From Aquimarina sp040786285 (GTDB lineage Bacteria > Bacteroidota > Bacteroidia > Flavobacteriales > Flavobacteriaceae): a stretch of DNA of 64,000 nucleotides. Location: assembly GCF_040786285.1 (NCBI RefSeq), contig NZ_JBFMKQ010000001.1, positions 2,232,001 to 2,296,000 on the forward strand, written 5' to 3'. This document shows, one piece after another, positions 19,791 through 33,700 of the stretch (position 1 is its first letter; each line of letters opens with the position of its first letter). Both the position numbers and the translations under genes were made by a program. A model generated the notes under the pieces. The model searched no databases and had not been told where the DNA came from. It was given only the letters and a program-made list of their open reading frames with translations.

Positions 19791-20303
19791 TTAGTCTCTT
19801 TTAAGATCTCCGGTAACATGAAACGCATTCGTCGCAGTACATACGATACCTACACCAGCATCAAGCCCGGCAGTTTTAAAACGAGATAGCCTGTTTTTTA
19901 TCATTACACCACCCGCTCCGGTAATAGTAACTTTTCCATTACCAATTTGATACACACTTACATTAAAGCCAATAGTAAGACCAGCCGGTACGGTTAGGGT
20001 TACATCAGTGGCACTGTTAAAGGTGAGGATATTTTGATTGTCACCAGCCACCAGAGTATAATTACCCGTTTTGTTAAAAACTGAAGGAGATTGTAAAAAC
20101 TCTTTCCATTCGGTGCCATTAAATTGATATATCTTTTTAGCATCACTATCAAAAACCAAAGCACCTTCTTGTATCGTAGCAATGGGTATAGCATTAATAT
20201 CTGTCGTAGGAGCACTAGGAAGACCCATTAAAGAAAGGGCATCAATCTGTGATAGGGCATTATGGCAACAAAAAAATAAGAGAAGGCTAAGTATACTTTT
20301 CAT
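19791..20303 (-). CDS. Small secreted surface protein of unknown function
   Basis: A 170-residue product with a signal peptide (MKSILSLLLFFCCHNALSQ). The middle, GALVFDSDAKKIYQFNGTEWKEF, is a motif common in Bacteroidota surface proteins and tail-fibre-like proteins. The C-terminal half (TLTVPAGLTIGFNVSVYQIG, then ITGAGGV) is a predicted beta-rich domain. I do not recognise a precise family. It is the first gene of a two-gene minus-strand operon lying between adhesin modules 1 and 2, and its promoter must lie in the shared divergent region 20304-21129. Confidence 0.7.
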   Translation of the reverse strand: MKSILSLLLFFCCHNALSQIDALSLMGLPSAPTTDINAIPIATIQEGALVFDSDAKKIYQFNGTEWKEFLQSPSVFNKTGNYTLVAGDNQNILTFNSATDVTLTVPAGLTIGFNVSVYQIGNGKVTITGAGGVMIKNRLSRFKTAGLDAGVGIVCTATNAFHVTGDLKRD

Positions 20304-21129
20304 ACAACATCAAAAAAAAATTTAAAGCAGTAGTGTATATTGACGAAGTATTCTTTTTACAGGGGTGGTTAAATATAATCAAATAATTTTGATGTTAATT
20401 GTAAATACTTTTAACGACTTTAAATTCATTATAAAAATCTACATCAGAGTTTTGAAGTCATTTAAAGGCTTTTTTTATCTCTTTTTTAGCTGTAAATCAG
20501 TTGCTTAATTACATTTTTATGGTAAAACCATAATTATTTTGATGTTTTACAATATTGATTATCAAAGTTTTATCTATAAATTTATAATGTTAAAAAAAAC
20601 TAAACGTAAAATTCAGTTTTAAAAAGTATTGCTTATAAGAAAAATTACACCTAATATTTTATTTTCTTACCCCTATTTGTTTAAACATAGGTGTTTTCTT
20701 CTTTATTATTCGTCATAATGCGTGTTATAATATATATGTGCTCCATATACTATTATGACTGTTCGATTGAACTTAATTAATAATTACGCTTATGAACGGG
20801 ACTACCTTTTTATCTTTCTTAAAACCAAAATATACGGTACTCTTAGTAAACCTAATAGTATAGCTATACAAGGTGTTTCGTACCTATATAGTGTATGGTA
20901 AATCTTGAATGCTGGATATTTTAATGATATTACTATACGATAAGTAGAATTGTTGGATTAAAATAAAACAAATGACTTAAAAAAATATAAACCTTAGTAT
21001 GCGTATAACACATTCAATGGTAATGGTATACTAGGGATAAAAAATAACAACCCCGCAATTGCAAAACTTTGGCGAGCCAGCAAGAGCGAGGATCTGAATA
21101 ACGATCAATTTAATAGTAAATCAACCATT
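20304..21129. promoter_or_regulatory. Divergent control region and long 5' leader of adhesin module 2
   Basis: 826 bp with no gene. The stretch 20586-20650 is related to 6735-6810 of module 1. It contains TAAGAAAA (20636-20643) pairing with TTTTCTTA (20662-20669), which runs directly into ACCCC and a second imperfect stem (CCTAT...ATAGG). The last 80 bases carry the conserved leader element listed separately. The rest is AT-rich without recognised signals. Confidence 0.6.
21049..21105 (+). ncRNA. Conserved structured leader element, copy in module 2
   Basis: A 57-nt block beginning AACCCCGCAATTGC, with core AAACTTTGGCGAGCCA and ending CTGAATAACGAT, matches 48407-48462 with about 8 differences and no other similarity in the flanking DNA. 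CCCCGC at the left can pair with GCGAGG at the right, and TGG-CGAG-CCA forms a small inner stem. It ends 24 nt before the leader ORF start, and both copies are followed by AACCATT-ATG. It is probably a cis-acting RNA. I do not recognise a known riboswitch class. Confidence 0.6.
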
Positions 21130-21693
21130 ATGAAGTTATATTCTTTTAATACAAAAGATATACCAAAATCTAATTCTTCAAAGCATATCGTTCGATATGG
21201 TGGTATCAAATATATATACAAAAACACCGAGGACAAATTTAAGTATAATAGACTACTTCTATTAGGGGGAATAACCCTTTTTTTGGTAGGGTGTTATTTC
21301 CTGATCGCGTGTTTATTCTTACATGTTTCTTCAGAGGTTTCAACAACGATATATAATAACGAAAAAAGCATACACACTATTGCCATAGACAATGGCAGTA
21401 GAGTATGTCTTATCCCTATTTTAAACCCTATTCGTAACCTGAATTCAATTGACTATGAAAAAGACGTTAATCCTGGTATGGGCGTGCATGTCCTGTACTC
21501 GGAAAATGGCCTTTTACATCCAAATTTTATGCCCAATCACTGGTGGGGTGCGTTTTGGGTACACTCCCAAGTGCCTATAAACCAACAAACCGGTGCAGTT
21601 TGGATACATCGAATTCAGGTTACTTTTTTTAGACCACGGCATACGATTCCTTCGAATCACCTACAAACGAATTACAAAACAATTTTATCATAA
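21130..21693 (+). CDS. Leader ORF 2, 187 aa, ending 7 nt before adhesin 2
   Basis: The start follows the conserved leader element with the shared context AACCATT-ATG. The product has one strong membrane segment (about 43-68, LLLLGGITLFLVGCYFLIA) and a soluble C-terminal part containing NHWWGAFWVHSQ and IHRIQVTFFRPRH. It ends YKTILS, like NKTLLS of leader ORF 1, but the bodies are not alignable by eye. No family is recognised. The close stop-start spacing suggests translational coupling to adhesin 2. It may be a real membrane protein or a regulatory leader peptide. Confidence 0.5.
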   Translation: MKLYSFNTKDIPKSNSSKHIVRYGGIKYIYKNTEDKFKYNRLLLLGGITLFLVGCYFLIACLFLHVSSEVSTTIYNNEKSIHTIAIDNGSRVCLIPILNPIRNLNSIDYEKDVNPGMGVHVLYSENGLLHPNFMPNHWWGAFWVHSQVPINQQTGAVWIHRIQVTFFRPRHTIPSNHLQTNYKTILS

Positions 21694-21700
21694 ATAGCTT

Positions 21701-24700
21701 ATGAAAGTTTTTACTCAAAAATTACTTCAAAACTCTAAATGTTCATTGGTAACACTTAGAAGTAGTATAGTAATCATTAGTCTTTTGATGATTCAAAACA
21801 TCAATGCTCAAAGTTCTATTGTTGGGGTGACTACCGATTTTCAAGGATTTACAGAGTCTACCACGGCTACTGTAAATGCATCGCCACGTATGGATAGACT
21901 CAATAACCTACTAGCATTTACGGTAGGAGCCACGACCTATTCTACGGGAGTTAATGATGCAGTACTTACCACAAATACAGTAACATTTACAGCAGGTAAT
22001 TACGGGGCTCTAGTTCCTTCGGTTGCAGAAGCTGCAAGGGCCGGACAAGGTGATTTTGATGATGGAGTAACCAATAGTTTTACAACTGGGGCGCAAATAT
22101 ATCCTACTCCGGGTACAGGTGCTAATCGAGATGTACGAGCTTATTTGACAGACGGAATTAACGGCTTAGGGTTTTCTACTTTTGCCAATAACGTTGGAGG
22201 TACTTTTATCTTTAATTTAACCAATATTGATGCTTCTACTGTAGGTGATGGTATACCTGATTTGGTATACTTTAATATGGCAGCGCCTTCGGCTTCTAAT
22301 ATAGTATTTGAAATATATAATGGGGCAACCTTATTAGGTACAGTTGCTAGTCAAGAAAACTCACACGCCAATGTGGCCAGGGTAAAAAATGATAGGTTCA
22401 TAACTGAAACTGGAGCAAGCTCTGGAGGAGGTGCTGTTGGAGCTAATCAATTCGTTCAGGGATTTTCTGTGGATCTTTCAGATTTAGGTATTTCCCAGGC
22501 ACAAATGGCTACTGCTACAGAATTACGTTTGATTTTACCTAATCAAGCAGATCCACCATTTATAGCATATAACCTTGATGCGTTTACGGCTATAGATCCA
22601 TCTGCATGTACAATAGCAAATACTGATCTTGAAGCTCTTACCTGTAATGACAATGGTACGGTAATAACGACAGACGATTTTATAACTTTTGATCTCAATC
22701 CCAGAGGAAACAATATTGGGGCAACCTATACTGTTTCTGTCACATCAGGTACTATCACACCCACCTCAGGAACATATGGAGTTGCTACTACATTTACATT
22801 GCAAAATGGGAGTGTAGGGGCAGGAGATGTAACAGTTACATTGGCAGATATTAATGATCCGATTAGTTGTGCATTAAGCATTACAGTTACAGATCCAGGA
22901 ACCTGTGTGGATACGGATACTGATGGAGTACTTGATTTTGAAGAACAAGCTGGACCCAATGGCGGAGATGCTAATGATGATGGAACCCCCGATTATTTAC
23001 AACCAACAGTGGTTACTTTGAGGTCATTGAATGGAAGTTATGTAACGGTAGAAACCTCTGGTTTATGCCAGCAGATTCTTACGATAGAAAATATAGATGA
23101 AAGTAGCATTGTTTCTGATGATGCAGACTATAGTTATCCCTTAGGGTTATTTGATTTTACATTAAATTGTGTAACCCCGGGTGATTCTGCAACGGTTACC
23201 TATACCTGGCACGGATTAAGTAGTACCGCCGATTATGTGTATAGAAAATATGGCCCAACTGTTCCGGGAGGAGCTACCAATCAATACCAGGATTTTACAG
23301 TAATCCCTGGAACTGCTAACATAAACGGAGTTAATGTACCAACGATTTCATATAATATTACCGATGGTGCGTTTGGAGATGATACAGTTACCGATGGACA
23401 AATTGTAGATCCTTCTGGGCTGGCATTACTAAATAATACATGTGTTATGGCAGAAGTGCTATGCACACCTAATGCAGCATTTCCCGCAGAGACCGCTGCC
23501 TCTGATTTAGGGCCTGTCCCTACTTGTGGAACGGCTGGAGCACCTCCTGGGTTTCCGGTATCTCCAACCTTATTTGCAACACCTAACCCTGCATTCTATA
23601 CGCTGCAGGTGGTAGAGTCAGGCGATTTGTACCTATTTGTCGATACAAGTCCGGCGGTTGATGTCGATTTTGCATTATGGGGCCCTTTTGCTTCTCCTGA
23701 TATAGTTGCCAATTGTGCTGGAGGTAATTTCCCGCCAGGTGTGCCTATAGATTGTGATTATAGTGTAGATCCTTCTGAGCAGATTGACGTACCAGGCGTA
23801 TTGGCAGGAGAGGTCTATATATTAATGATAAACAACTTTTCTGGAGCAGCTACCGATATTACCCTAACTCCTAACAATAATCATGGAACCAACACAGCTA
23901 CCTTAGGAGGGCCATTAAGTTTTAGTGCTACCCAAACTAATACATTTACTGTAATAGATGCTCCTCAAAACTTACAAATATCTCCTCCGGCTACAGATCC
24001 TAATGTTTCTGGCGTAACTTTTTCGGGAACCGGGATTACAGATACAACAAATGGTACGTTTGATCCTTCGGTTGCGGGCGTGGGAACGTATACAATTACA
24101 GTTACAGGAACTTCATATTTATGCCCGGTAGTAGGTACTATAGATGTTACGGTTACCGATGGTGATGGTGTCCCTGATGCCATAGAAGATGCAGCACCCA
24201 ATGGTGGTGATGCTAATGATGATGGTACATTAGATTCAGCACAACCCAATGTGGCATCCATACCAGATGATACGGGTAGTGGAGCTTACGTCACACTAGA
24301 AGTTACAGGGAATTGTAACCAGATTATCAATATGCAGGCATTTTTGGAAGCAGATTTGGCCACATTAGATGATGACTTTGATTTCCCGGTAGGGTTAATC
24401 GATTTTACCTTGCAATGTGGTGCTCCTGGAGAATCTGCTGTAGTAAAGTTCTACTGGCATGGGCTCTTTGATGTAGAGTTTTATAGAAAATATGGCCCAT
24501 TGGCCGCAGGAGGTGCCACCGATGTATATCGTGATCTTTCGATTGTTGAAGGATCAGAACTTGTAGGAGGTATTGCTGTACCAACAACCACCTATGTATT
24601 GGTGGATGGCTTAACAGGTGATGATACAGTACAAGATGGTGAAATCACAGACCCTTCTGGTCCGGCATTGTTAGTGGCAGGAGATTCAGATAATGACGGT

Positions 24701-27700
24701 TTTAATAATGCAGCAGACCTTGACGATGATAACGATGGTATTTTAGATAGTGTAGAATTAAGTTGCTCACCAGTATTATTTACCGAAGATTTTGAAACCT
24801 TACCCTTCGTATATGATTCTGCACCGATTTATCAACCGGGTGTATCACAAAATGGACAACAAAGTAATGTATTTGGAGTAGATGGTGCAGGAGTAGCGGG
24901 AGCCAATTATTTATTGCATAATACCGGAGCGGGAGTCTATGTAGGCGGAGAAGAAGTATGGGGAACACCAACTCCAATTAATGTAACTGTAGGGGATGTA
25001 TACATTTTCGAATTTGCTATGGCAAATCAAAATACAGTTAATAATGCCCAGATAGAGCCTTTTATCAATGGTGTATCTGTAGGGGCCGGAGTAACGCCAG
25101 CAGGTTCTGGTGCAGCAAGTTGGACTACCTATTCTTTTACCTGGGTAGCCACCAGTGCTACGGCAGACCTTTCTTTAATTAATAACGTTGCAGGTGCAGG
25201 TAATGATTTTACGTTAGATGAAATTACATTCCTTTCTGCTTGCGATACCGACGGAGATGGTTTTCCAAATTCTCAAGATATTGATAGTGATAACGATGGG
25301 ATCCCAGATGTGGTAGAAGCACAAGCTACCGGTGGTGGTGCAGGAGGAACGTATATACAACTACCTAATGGTGGGGTGGTAGGTGTTAGTGTGCAAACGG
25401 CAGTAGGAGTCGAAGGGATTCCTAATGGTTTTGGTACAGGAATTACCCCCGAAGATACTGATGGTGATGGCACGCCTGATTATTTAGACACCGATACCGA
25501 CAATGATGGTATCAATGATACCGTTGAAGCAGGCTTTACAGTAGCAACAAATGCTATTGATACCGATCTCGACGGATTGTTAGATCAATATGATGCCAGC
25601 CCTGCGGATCCGGTAGATGGCCCTTATGATGTAGACGATGATCAAAATACAGGATCCATAGGATTACAAAATACGTTTAATCCGGGTACAGTACAAGTAG
25701 ATTATAGAGAAAAACCAGCTCCGGGATGTGTGGATACGAATCTTAATCTTTGGTTAAAAGCAGATGATAACGGAGGGGTCACAACAAATGGAACCGCAGT
25801 GGCTACTTGGGTAGATCAATCTGGTAATGGTTTTGATGTTACCGCAGCTGGAGCCGTACAACCTACCTATCAGAATGATGCAGCAAACCTGGTGAATTTT
25901 AATCCGGCAATATTGTTTGATGGAGTAGACGATATTATGGAGCGGGCTGCCAATGTGTTGCCTAATACAACAGACCTTACTGCTACAGGAGATCATTCTT
26001 TATTTGCGGTAGTGATAGCAGATTTGGGTAGTGGTACGGTGCTAAATCAAGAAAGTTCACCAGACGCCGTAACGCCACTATTAAACGCTGCTGGAACCTA
26101 TGTACATAGCCATAATACTGGGTTTACAGCAATTAATGGCGCAGGATCGTCAACGACAATTCCATTAATACAGGGTGCTGTTAAAAATGGTGCTGCGGTT
26201 CAAGTATATCAGAATGGAACGGCGGGCAATAGTGGTAATATTACGACCCCGCTTCTTGGACCTACAGGAAATAGAACCACCATAGGAGGACGAGATCAAC
26301 TGACGCAAAGTCGTATAGATGGTCGTATTCTAGAGGTGATCGCCTACGAGGCAGATGTTACTGCAGATAGAAATAAAATAGAATCTTACTTAGCTATAAA
26401 GTATGGAATTACTTTAGATCAAACCATAGCAACCAATTATGTCGATGGGAATAACAATATCATTTGGGACTCAGGGATCAATGCAGCATATAACAACAAT
26501 ATTTTTGGGATCGGTCGTGATGATTGTCAGGCATTAAGCCAGCTTAAATCAAAATCTGTTAATACAGATGCGATTGTAACGGTAGCTAACAATGATTTAA
26601 CTACTCCTGCAACTTTTGGCGCAGACAAACAGTTTTTTACCATAGGTAATAATGGAGCAGGTGCAAATTGGACGCCTACAGGAGCACCAAACCTATTTAG
26701 AGTATTAAGTCGCGAATGGCAGGTACAAGATACGAATGGTGTAGGGGTAGTAGCTTTAGAATTTGATGTAGATGATGCCCAATTTGATGTACCGCCATTA
26801 GTAACAGGAACCACCTATTATATCGTATATGATACGAACGGAAATAATGATTTAAGCGATGAAACCCCAATTGCGTTAAACAATGCATCGGGTAGCCTTT
26901 GGGAAACCACTGCTGCTATAGACTTTGCAACAGGAACAAGGTTTACGCTGGCTACAATGGATATCGATACCGATAATGACGGAGTATCAGATATTACTGA
27001 TCTCGATAATGATAATGATGGGATTTTGGATAGTGTAGAGTGTCCAGCTAATTTAGTAACCGTAGATTTTACAAGCTTAAATAATACTGGAGGTACTTTT
27101 AGTGCTAGCACAGGAACAGAAAGCGTACTAGAAATAACTGCAAGCGCAATTGCCACTACTGGCGGTCCCGCAGATACCGATATTAGCGCGACGGCAGGAT
27201 TGATTAGAATCCAGAATAATACCCCACAAGCCGGAGATACATCAACAATGACGTATACTGTGGGTCGTCCTTCAGTAGTAAGAATATCTTCAGATTCTGG
27301 AGTTACTAATATGGCGAATTCAGAATCAATGCGATTCATTGCAATCAATCCGGTAGCAGGTTTTTCTTGGATACAATCTGGAGTAACAGCTGCAAATGTG
27401 GTTGTTTCAACTACGTTCACTACAGATGATACGATAACAATCACTGGAACTAATCCATCATCAGGACCTTTTGCAACATTTCAATTTGAATCTAATGTTC
27501 CCATTGGCGCATTGCAAGTTGTTCAGATAATTAATCTAACCGGAGGTTCTTTTGATTCTTCTCAATTTGATATTCAGGTGCAAGAAGATTGTGATAACGA
27601 TAATGATGGGGTACCTAATATTTATGACCTGGATAGCGACAACGATGGTATTTATGATGTAGTAGAATCAGGAGGAACACCAAGTACCGCAACCGGTCAA

Positions 27701-30700
27701 GAAGGTCGAGCAGATGATGATGATAACAATGTGGATAATACGGGTAGTGCCGGTGGTCCGGGGATACCTACCTCGGCAGGTGCTGGTACCAACCCAACAG
27801 ATACCTTAACCGATGGTTCTTTGGATTACTTAACCTTAGATAGTGATGGTGATGCGTGTAACGATGTACTCGAAGCAGGCTTTACCGATGGCGATGATAA
27901 TGGGTTATTAGGCACAGGTACTTTTGGTGCCGGCCTAACTGTTGATGCCAATGGAGTAGTGACCTCGGGTACCGATGGATATACAGCTCCTGCAGATGCA
28001 GATACAAATGGTACCGATGATTATCAACAAGTTGGGGGTGCCTCCTCTATTGTAACGCAACCTAATAATGCGATTGCAGCAGTTGGTGGTACAGCTAATT
28101 TTATAGCGACTGGTTCTGCGGCACTGGTCTCCTTCCAGTGGCAGGAAAGTACAGATGGAGGGATCACTTTTACCGATTTGGCCGATGGTGGTCAATATGC
28201 GGGTACTACTACGGGTAATCTTACAATTAGTGCGGTAACACTGGTACAGAATAATAATTTTTATAGAGTAGTGATAGGGGATAGTTCTTTCCTTTGTACA
28301 TCATCGATTTCTAATCTTGGGATTTTGTTCGTCGGACCAGATACCGATGGTGATGGATCACCCGATATTGCAGATATAGATGATGATAATGATGGACTAC
28401 CAGATTTAATAGAACAAGGTTGCGAAACCTCAAGACCTAATGCGGCAGTTTGGGATTTTGCAGGAGCATTAGCCGGAGAAACCATTACTATAGATCCCGA
28501 TTCGTTTATCGATCCGGTTACCCGACCTAGTAGTCTTGGAGCAGGGCTTACAGAAAGTGCTATTCAAATCGGTGTAGATTATGTGAGTATCGATGGGGTG
28601 GATCAAAATACCTTTGGCGAAGCCAAAACAGATGGAGATTATATTCAATTAGAATTTGATACCAAAAATGTGGATCAGGCGCTTTGGGCAAGGTCTGTAA
28701 GTTTTACAACTCCTGGAGATAACTCTAATGGAGGTTATGCCCTTACCATAGAAGTAGATGATAATTTGGCGTTTACAAGCCCGACATTATTTCTAGCAGA
28801 CCAAACCTTACCTACTACGGGAGGAACAACCCAGGAATTTTTTAATCCTTTTACATATAATTTTATAGAACAAAGTGAAACCACAGTATTCAGAATTTAT
28901 GTATACAGAGCACCTGTGGTAAATGCAGGTACGATATCCTTTAGTACGTTTTCGCTTGATTTTCCTTCGTGTCCGCAGGCGTTTAGCGCAGATGGGGATG
29001 CAGTTCCTAATTACCTGGATCTGGATAGTGATAATGATGGTGTTTATGATGTAGATGAAAGTGGCCAGTTAGGTATTGGTGGTGCACCTTTAGCTGTAGA
29101 CGCTGATAACGATGGGCGTATCGATGGTGCCCCAGCCAATTTTGGTGCTAATGGATTGTATAATGGGATAGAGAGTGATGATTCTTTAACCGCTACCATA
29201 CTGGTTTCAGGAGCAGATTCTGATAGTGATGGTACGTTGGATGCGCAAGAGTTAGATAGTGATAATGATCAATGTACAGATGCTAATGAAGCCTATGCTA
29301 ATCCTGCTCAGGATGGAGGAGATACAGGGGTTATTGGTGCCGATGGTACCGTAACTACAGATCCTATAACAGGTGTAGTAACCAATAATGGTGCAGACTA
29401 TACGATTACCATAGCCGATGCAGATAGTAATGGTACAGCAGATTTCCAGGAAGAAATACCATTTATATTAAATCAACCCTTCAACTTTAGTGCTTTAACA
29501 GGAGCTGCAGCTAATTTTTCAGTAACAGTAGCGGGCCCGGCACCTTTAGCCTTGCAATGGGAAGAAAGTACCGATGGTGGTGCCACCTGGACCCCACTGG
29601 TTGATGGAGGAATTTACTCGGGCGTTACCACCCAAACGTTGATTATTAATCCGGTAGACCCATCTTTAAATCTTAACTTATATAGAATAAGTGTCACAAC
29701 TATAAATTACGTTTGTTTGGCGCGTACTTCGAACAGCGCTGCACTGATAGTAGATGCAGATAGCGATGGCGATATGGTAAATGATACCTTTGATCTTGAT
29801 GATGATAATGATGGATTATTAGATACCGAAGAATGTGAAATTGGTGGTGGTAGTTTTGGTACATTATTAGCAGATGATGCCGATACCATTTTCGAGATTA
29901 CCCCAGAAACCAATGCAACGAACTTGGCCAACTTCTTATTTAGAGAAAACTCTGATGCAACTCTGGTATCAGCTGTTATTAATCAAGGAAGTGGCTTGGT
30001 TCCGCAAATAGGGATTTTTGATGATGGAGATCAAATTACCGACAATGGTGGAGCAACAGGTGCTTTTGTTGATTTTAGTACCGGTATTATATTTTCTACA
30101 GGAAATGTAACAGATTTAGATGATACGCTTAGTAATCAATTTTTTGAAGATGAAGTGGGAATGCCTCCCTTTGCTACGGCGGGTCCGGCATTAGGAGATG
30201 GGGTCAATGGTGCTGGGGGCGCAGGAAGAGGAACAGATCCAGATTTTGCAGATGGCGCAATATCAGAAGATGATGTGGCCAGCTTAGAATTTGTGATCAG
30301 CGTATCTGCGACCACTGTAATTACAGGAGAATTTGTATTTGCTTCAGAAGAATATAACGATTTTGTAAATCAAGGGGTAAATGATGCGGCCAAAGTATTT
30401 GTAAATGGCGATAATGTTGCCTTAACCCCTGGGGGCGCTACCTTAAGTATAGACGCTATTAATAATGCGACTGAAGCGGCATTTTATATCGATAATGAAA
30501 GTAATCCTAATGCGGTCAATATCGAAGCCGATGGATTTACAACCACATTACGATTTGCGGCACTCTTAAATCCGGGAAACAATACCATTAAAATTGGTAT
30601 TGCTGATAATGGGGATCGCTTTTTTGATTCCTGGTTATTATTTAAAGGAAATTCGTTTGCAGTATGTTTTGATAGAGACACCGATGGAGATGGTATTGTA

Positions 30701-33700
30701 GATCGATTAGACTTAGATTCAGATAATGATGGGATATACGATACAACGGAAGCTGGTCACGGACAACCATTTGATACCGATGGAAGAATCCAGAATTCAG
30801 CAACGGCTTCTGGTGCTAATGGATATTTTGATGCCATTGAAAATCCTGCAGAAAGTGGAGTGCCTAATTTTGCACTATTCGATGCCGATACAGATGGTGC
30901 ATTAGACGCTTTCGAATTAGATAGTGATAATGATACATGTAATGATGTTATTGAAGCAGGATTTACCGACGATGATGGTAATGGGTTCCTGGGAGATGGA
31001 GTACCAAGTCCTATCGCACCACAGGTACAATTAACTGTAGATGCCAATGGTGTAGTTACTTCGGGGACCGATGGGTATACAATACCTCTGAATGATGAAG
31101 ATACTTCGTTAGTACCCGATTATAGAGAAGCAGGAACCGTACCGGTAATCGCAACCAGTCCTGTAGATGTATTAGCAATTGAGGGTGGTAATGCCACTTT
31201 TGATGTAACGCTGTCACTGCCGTTACCATTGGTCGAGGTCTATCGATGGGAAGAGAGTACCGATGATGGGATCACTTGGACAGCACTTACCAATACAGCT
31301 CCATATTCTGGAGTAGGTACAAATCAGTTAACTATTACAGGAGTAACTGCTACACTTAATGAGAATTTATATAGAGTGGTCGTTACCGATGGTACCTTCT
31401 TATGCGGAGAAGTAACTTCGGGACAAGCTCGATTGTTAGTAGATATAGACACGGATGGAGATTCAATTCCTGATACAGTAGATATTGACGATGATAATGA
31501 TGGTATTCCAGATCTTACCGATGCGTTAACAATAGATCCGGCTGCACCTTGTTTCCAGTTAACACCAAACGTACAGGGGTTGGTATTAGAATCAGGGGTA
31601 GCGGGAGAGATAGGAGCTATATATCGTTCAACGAATGTACTTCCTCCCACATTCCCGGTAACAGTCGACCTTCTGTTTGCTATTAATGATAAGACCGCAA
31701 ACGCGGTACTTGTCAATGTGGATGATGATACGACAAGACCAACGAATTGGCAGCCGGTAATAAGTAATACATTGCCTACGGCTGGTACAACAGAGTCTAT
31801 TCAGTTTCAATTAAGTTTTGTGATCTCTGGTACTAATACGGTATTTACTGTTCCTCGATATGGAGGGATAGTTTTGGATATTGATGGTGGGCCCGGTGAT
31901 GAGATCATTGAGATAGCAAGCTCTAATGCCTTTGCAACCAATAGTCCAACCAATGTAAATACATTTAATATAGGAGGAGGAATCGAACGACTTACCTCGA
32001 ACGGTGCTAATTTTGTGGATGGTTCTGAAGACCCACAAGGGATATTATATTTAGGATATACTACGGGCGCTACATTAGATATTAGATTCGGAACACAGAC
32101 CGCCGGTAATAAGAATTTCTTCTTTGAGCTGGGCGAATGTGCCGTATTAAAATTAACAACACCAATACTCGAAATTCCTGATGGACCCGATGCAGATGGT
32201 GATGGAGTACCGAATCACTTAGATTTAGATTCTGATAACGACGGTATTGCCGATGTTCAAGAAGCCGGATTGATCAATGGTACTACGCTTACCGATGCAG
32301 ATAATGATGGTATTATAGATGGAGCTTCTAATGCAACGGTTGGATCCAATGGGTTATTTGATGATGCCGAAACAGCTCCAGATAGTAATACAGCAAATTA
32401 TATCACATCAAATACCGATCTTCTGGATTCTAATTTTGATTTTGTAGATTTAGATAGTGATCAGGATGGAATCCCGGATAATGTAGAAGCGCAATCTACT
32501 GCTGGATATATCACACCTAATGGAGTTTCGGACACCAATGGGTTTGATACGGCCTATGGTGGATTAGGAATTGCACCAGAAAACACAGATGGTCCAGCAG
32601 ATACTGTGCCGGATTACTTAGATACCGATAGTGATCAGGATGGAGTGTTAGATGCTGTAGAAGGTTTCGATACCGATGCTGATGGGGTACCAGACATAGT
32701 ACCTAGTGGCGTAGATGCAGAATTTGATGGTTTAGATGATGCTTTTGATGGCACGTTTGGTTATGGGGATCCAAACGGAAACCAGGTAACCACAAATCCG
32801 GCAGGAGAATTACCAGATACCGATGGCGATGCTACGACAGCACCTCTGGTGGATGTAGATTATAGAGATACCGATGATGATAATGATGGGATTTTAACAA
32901 CAGATGAAAACCCAGATCCCGATGGTGACCCATTAACTAACGATGCGCAGGATAGTGATAATGATGGTACACCAGATTATCTGGATGCCGATGATTATGA
33001 TGGAGATGGTACACCGGATACGGTAGATCTGGATGATGATAATGATGGTATTCCTGATCTTGTGGAATTAGCAGGAAATGATCCATTCCTAGATGAGGAT
33101 GGTGATGGTATCTTGAATTATTTAGATACCACAGACGACGGAGCCGGAGATAGTTCAACTACTAATTATACGGATTCGAATGCCGATGGAATCCCGGATG
33201 TCTATGATTTTGATGGTGACGGAGTACCAAATCACCTTGATAAAGACAGTGATAATGACGGAATTGTTGATATTATTGAAGCAGGAGGAACCGATGCCGA
33301 TGGTGACGGTGAAGTAGACTATCCCACTCCGGGAGATGCTACCTCTATGATAGATGCCGATAATGATGGTTTAGATGATAATTTAGATAATGTAGGAGGA
33401 ACCGTGACTACAGGAACGCCATTGCCAATACCAAATTCGGATACCGATGTATCACCAAATTACCTGGATATCGATGCCGATAATGATGGAATTGTTGATA
33501 ACATAGAAGGGCAATCTACAACAGGATATGTAGCTCCGAGTGGAAATGATACCGATAATGATGGTGTAGATGATAGTTATGATCCCGATTGTTCAATAGC
33601 AACATGTGGATTGAATGGTACCCCTATTACACCAGAAAACACCGATGGATTAGCCGATGGGGCTGATTATATTGATCAGGATTCTGATGAAGATGGTGAA

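Noticed and set aside
18893..19828. Longer form of the arabinofuranosidase-like protein starting at 19828
   Set aside because: The first 14 residues overlap the preceding gene and lie before a proper signal peptide; the start at 19786 is better.
21049..21105. Known riboswitch (cyclic-di-GMP, preQ1 or cobalamin classes)
   Set aside because: The conserved core AAACTTTGGCGAGCC does not match the consensus motifs of those classes that I can recall, and no metabolic gene follows.
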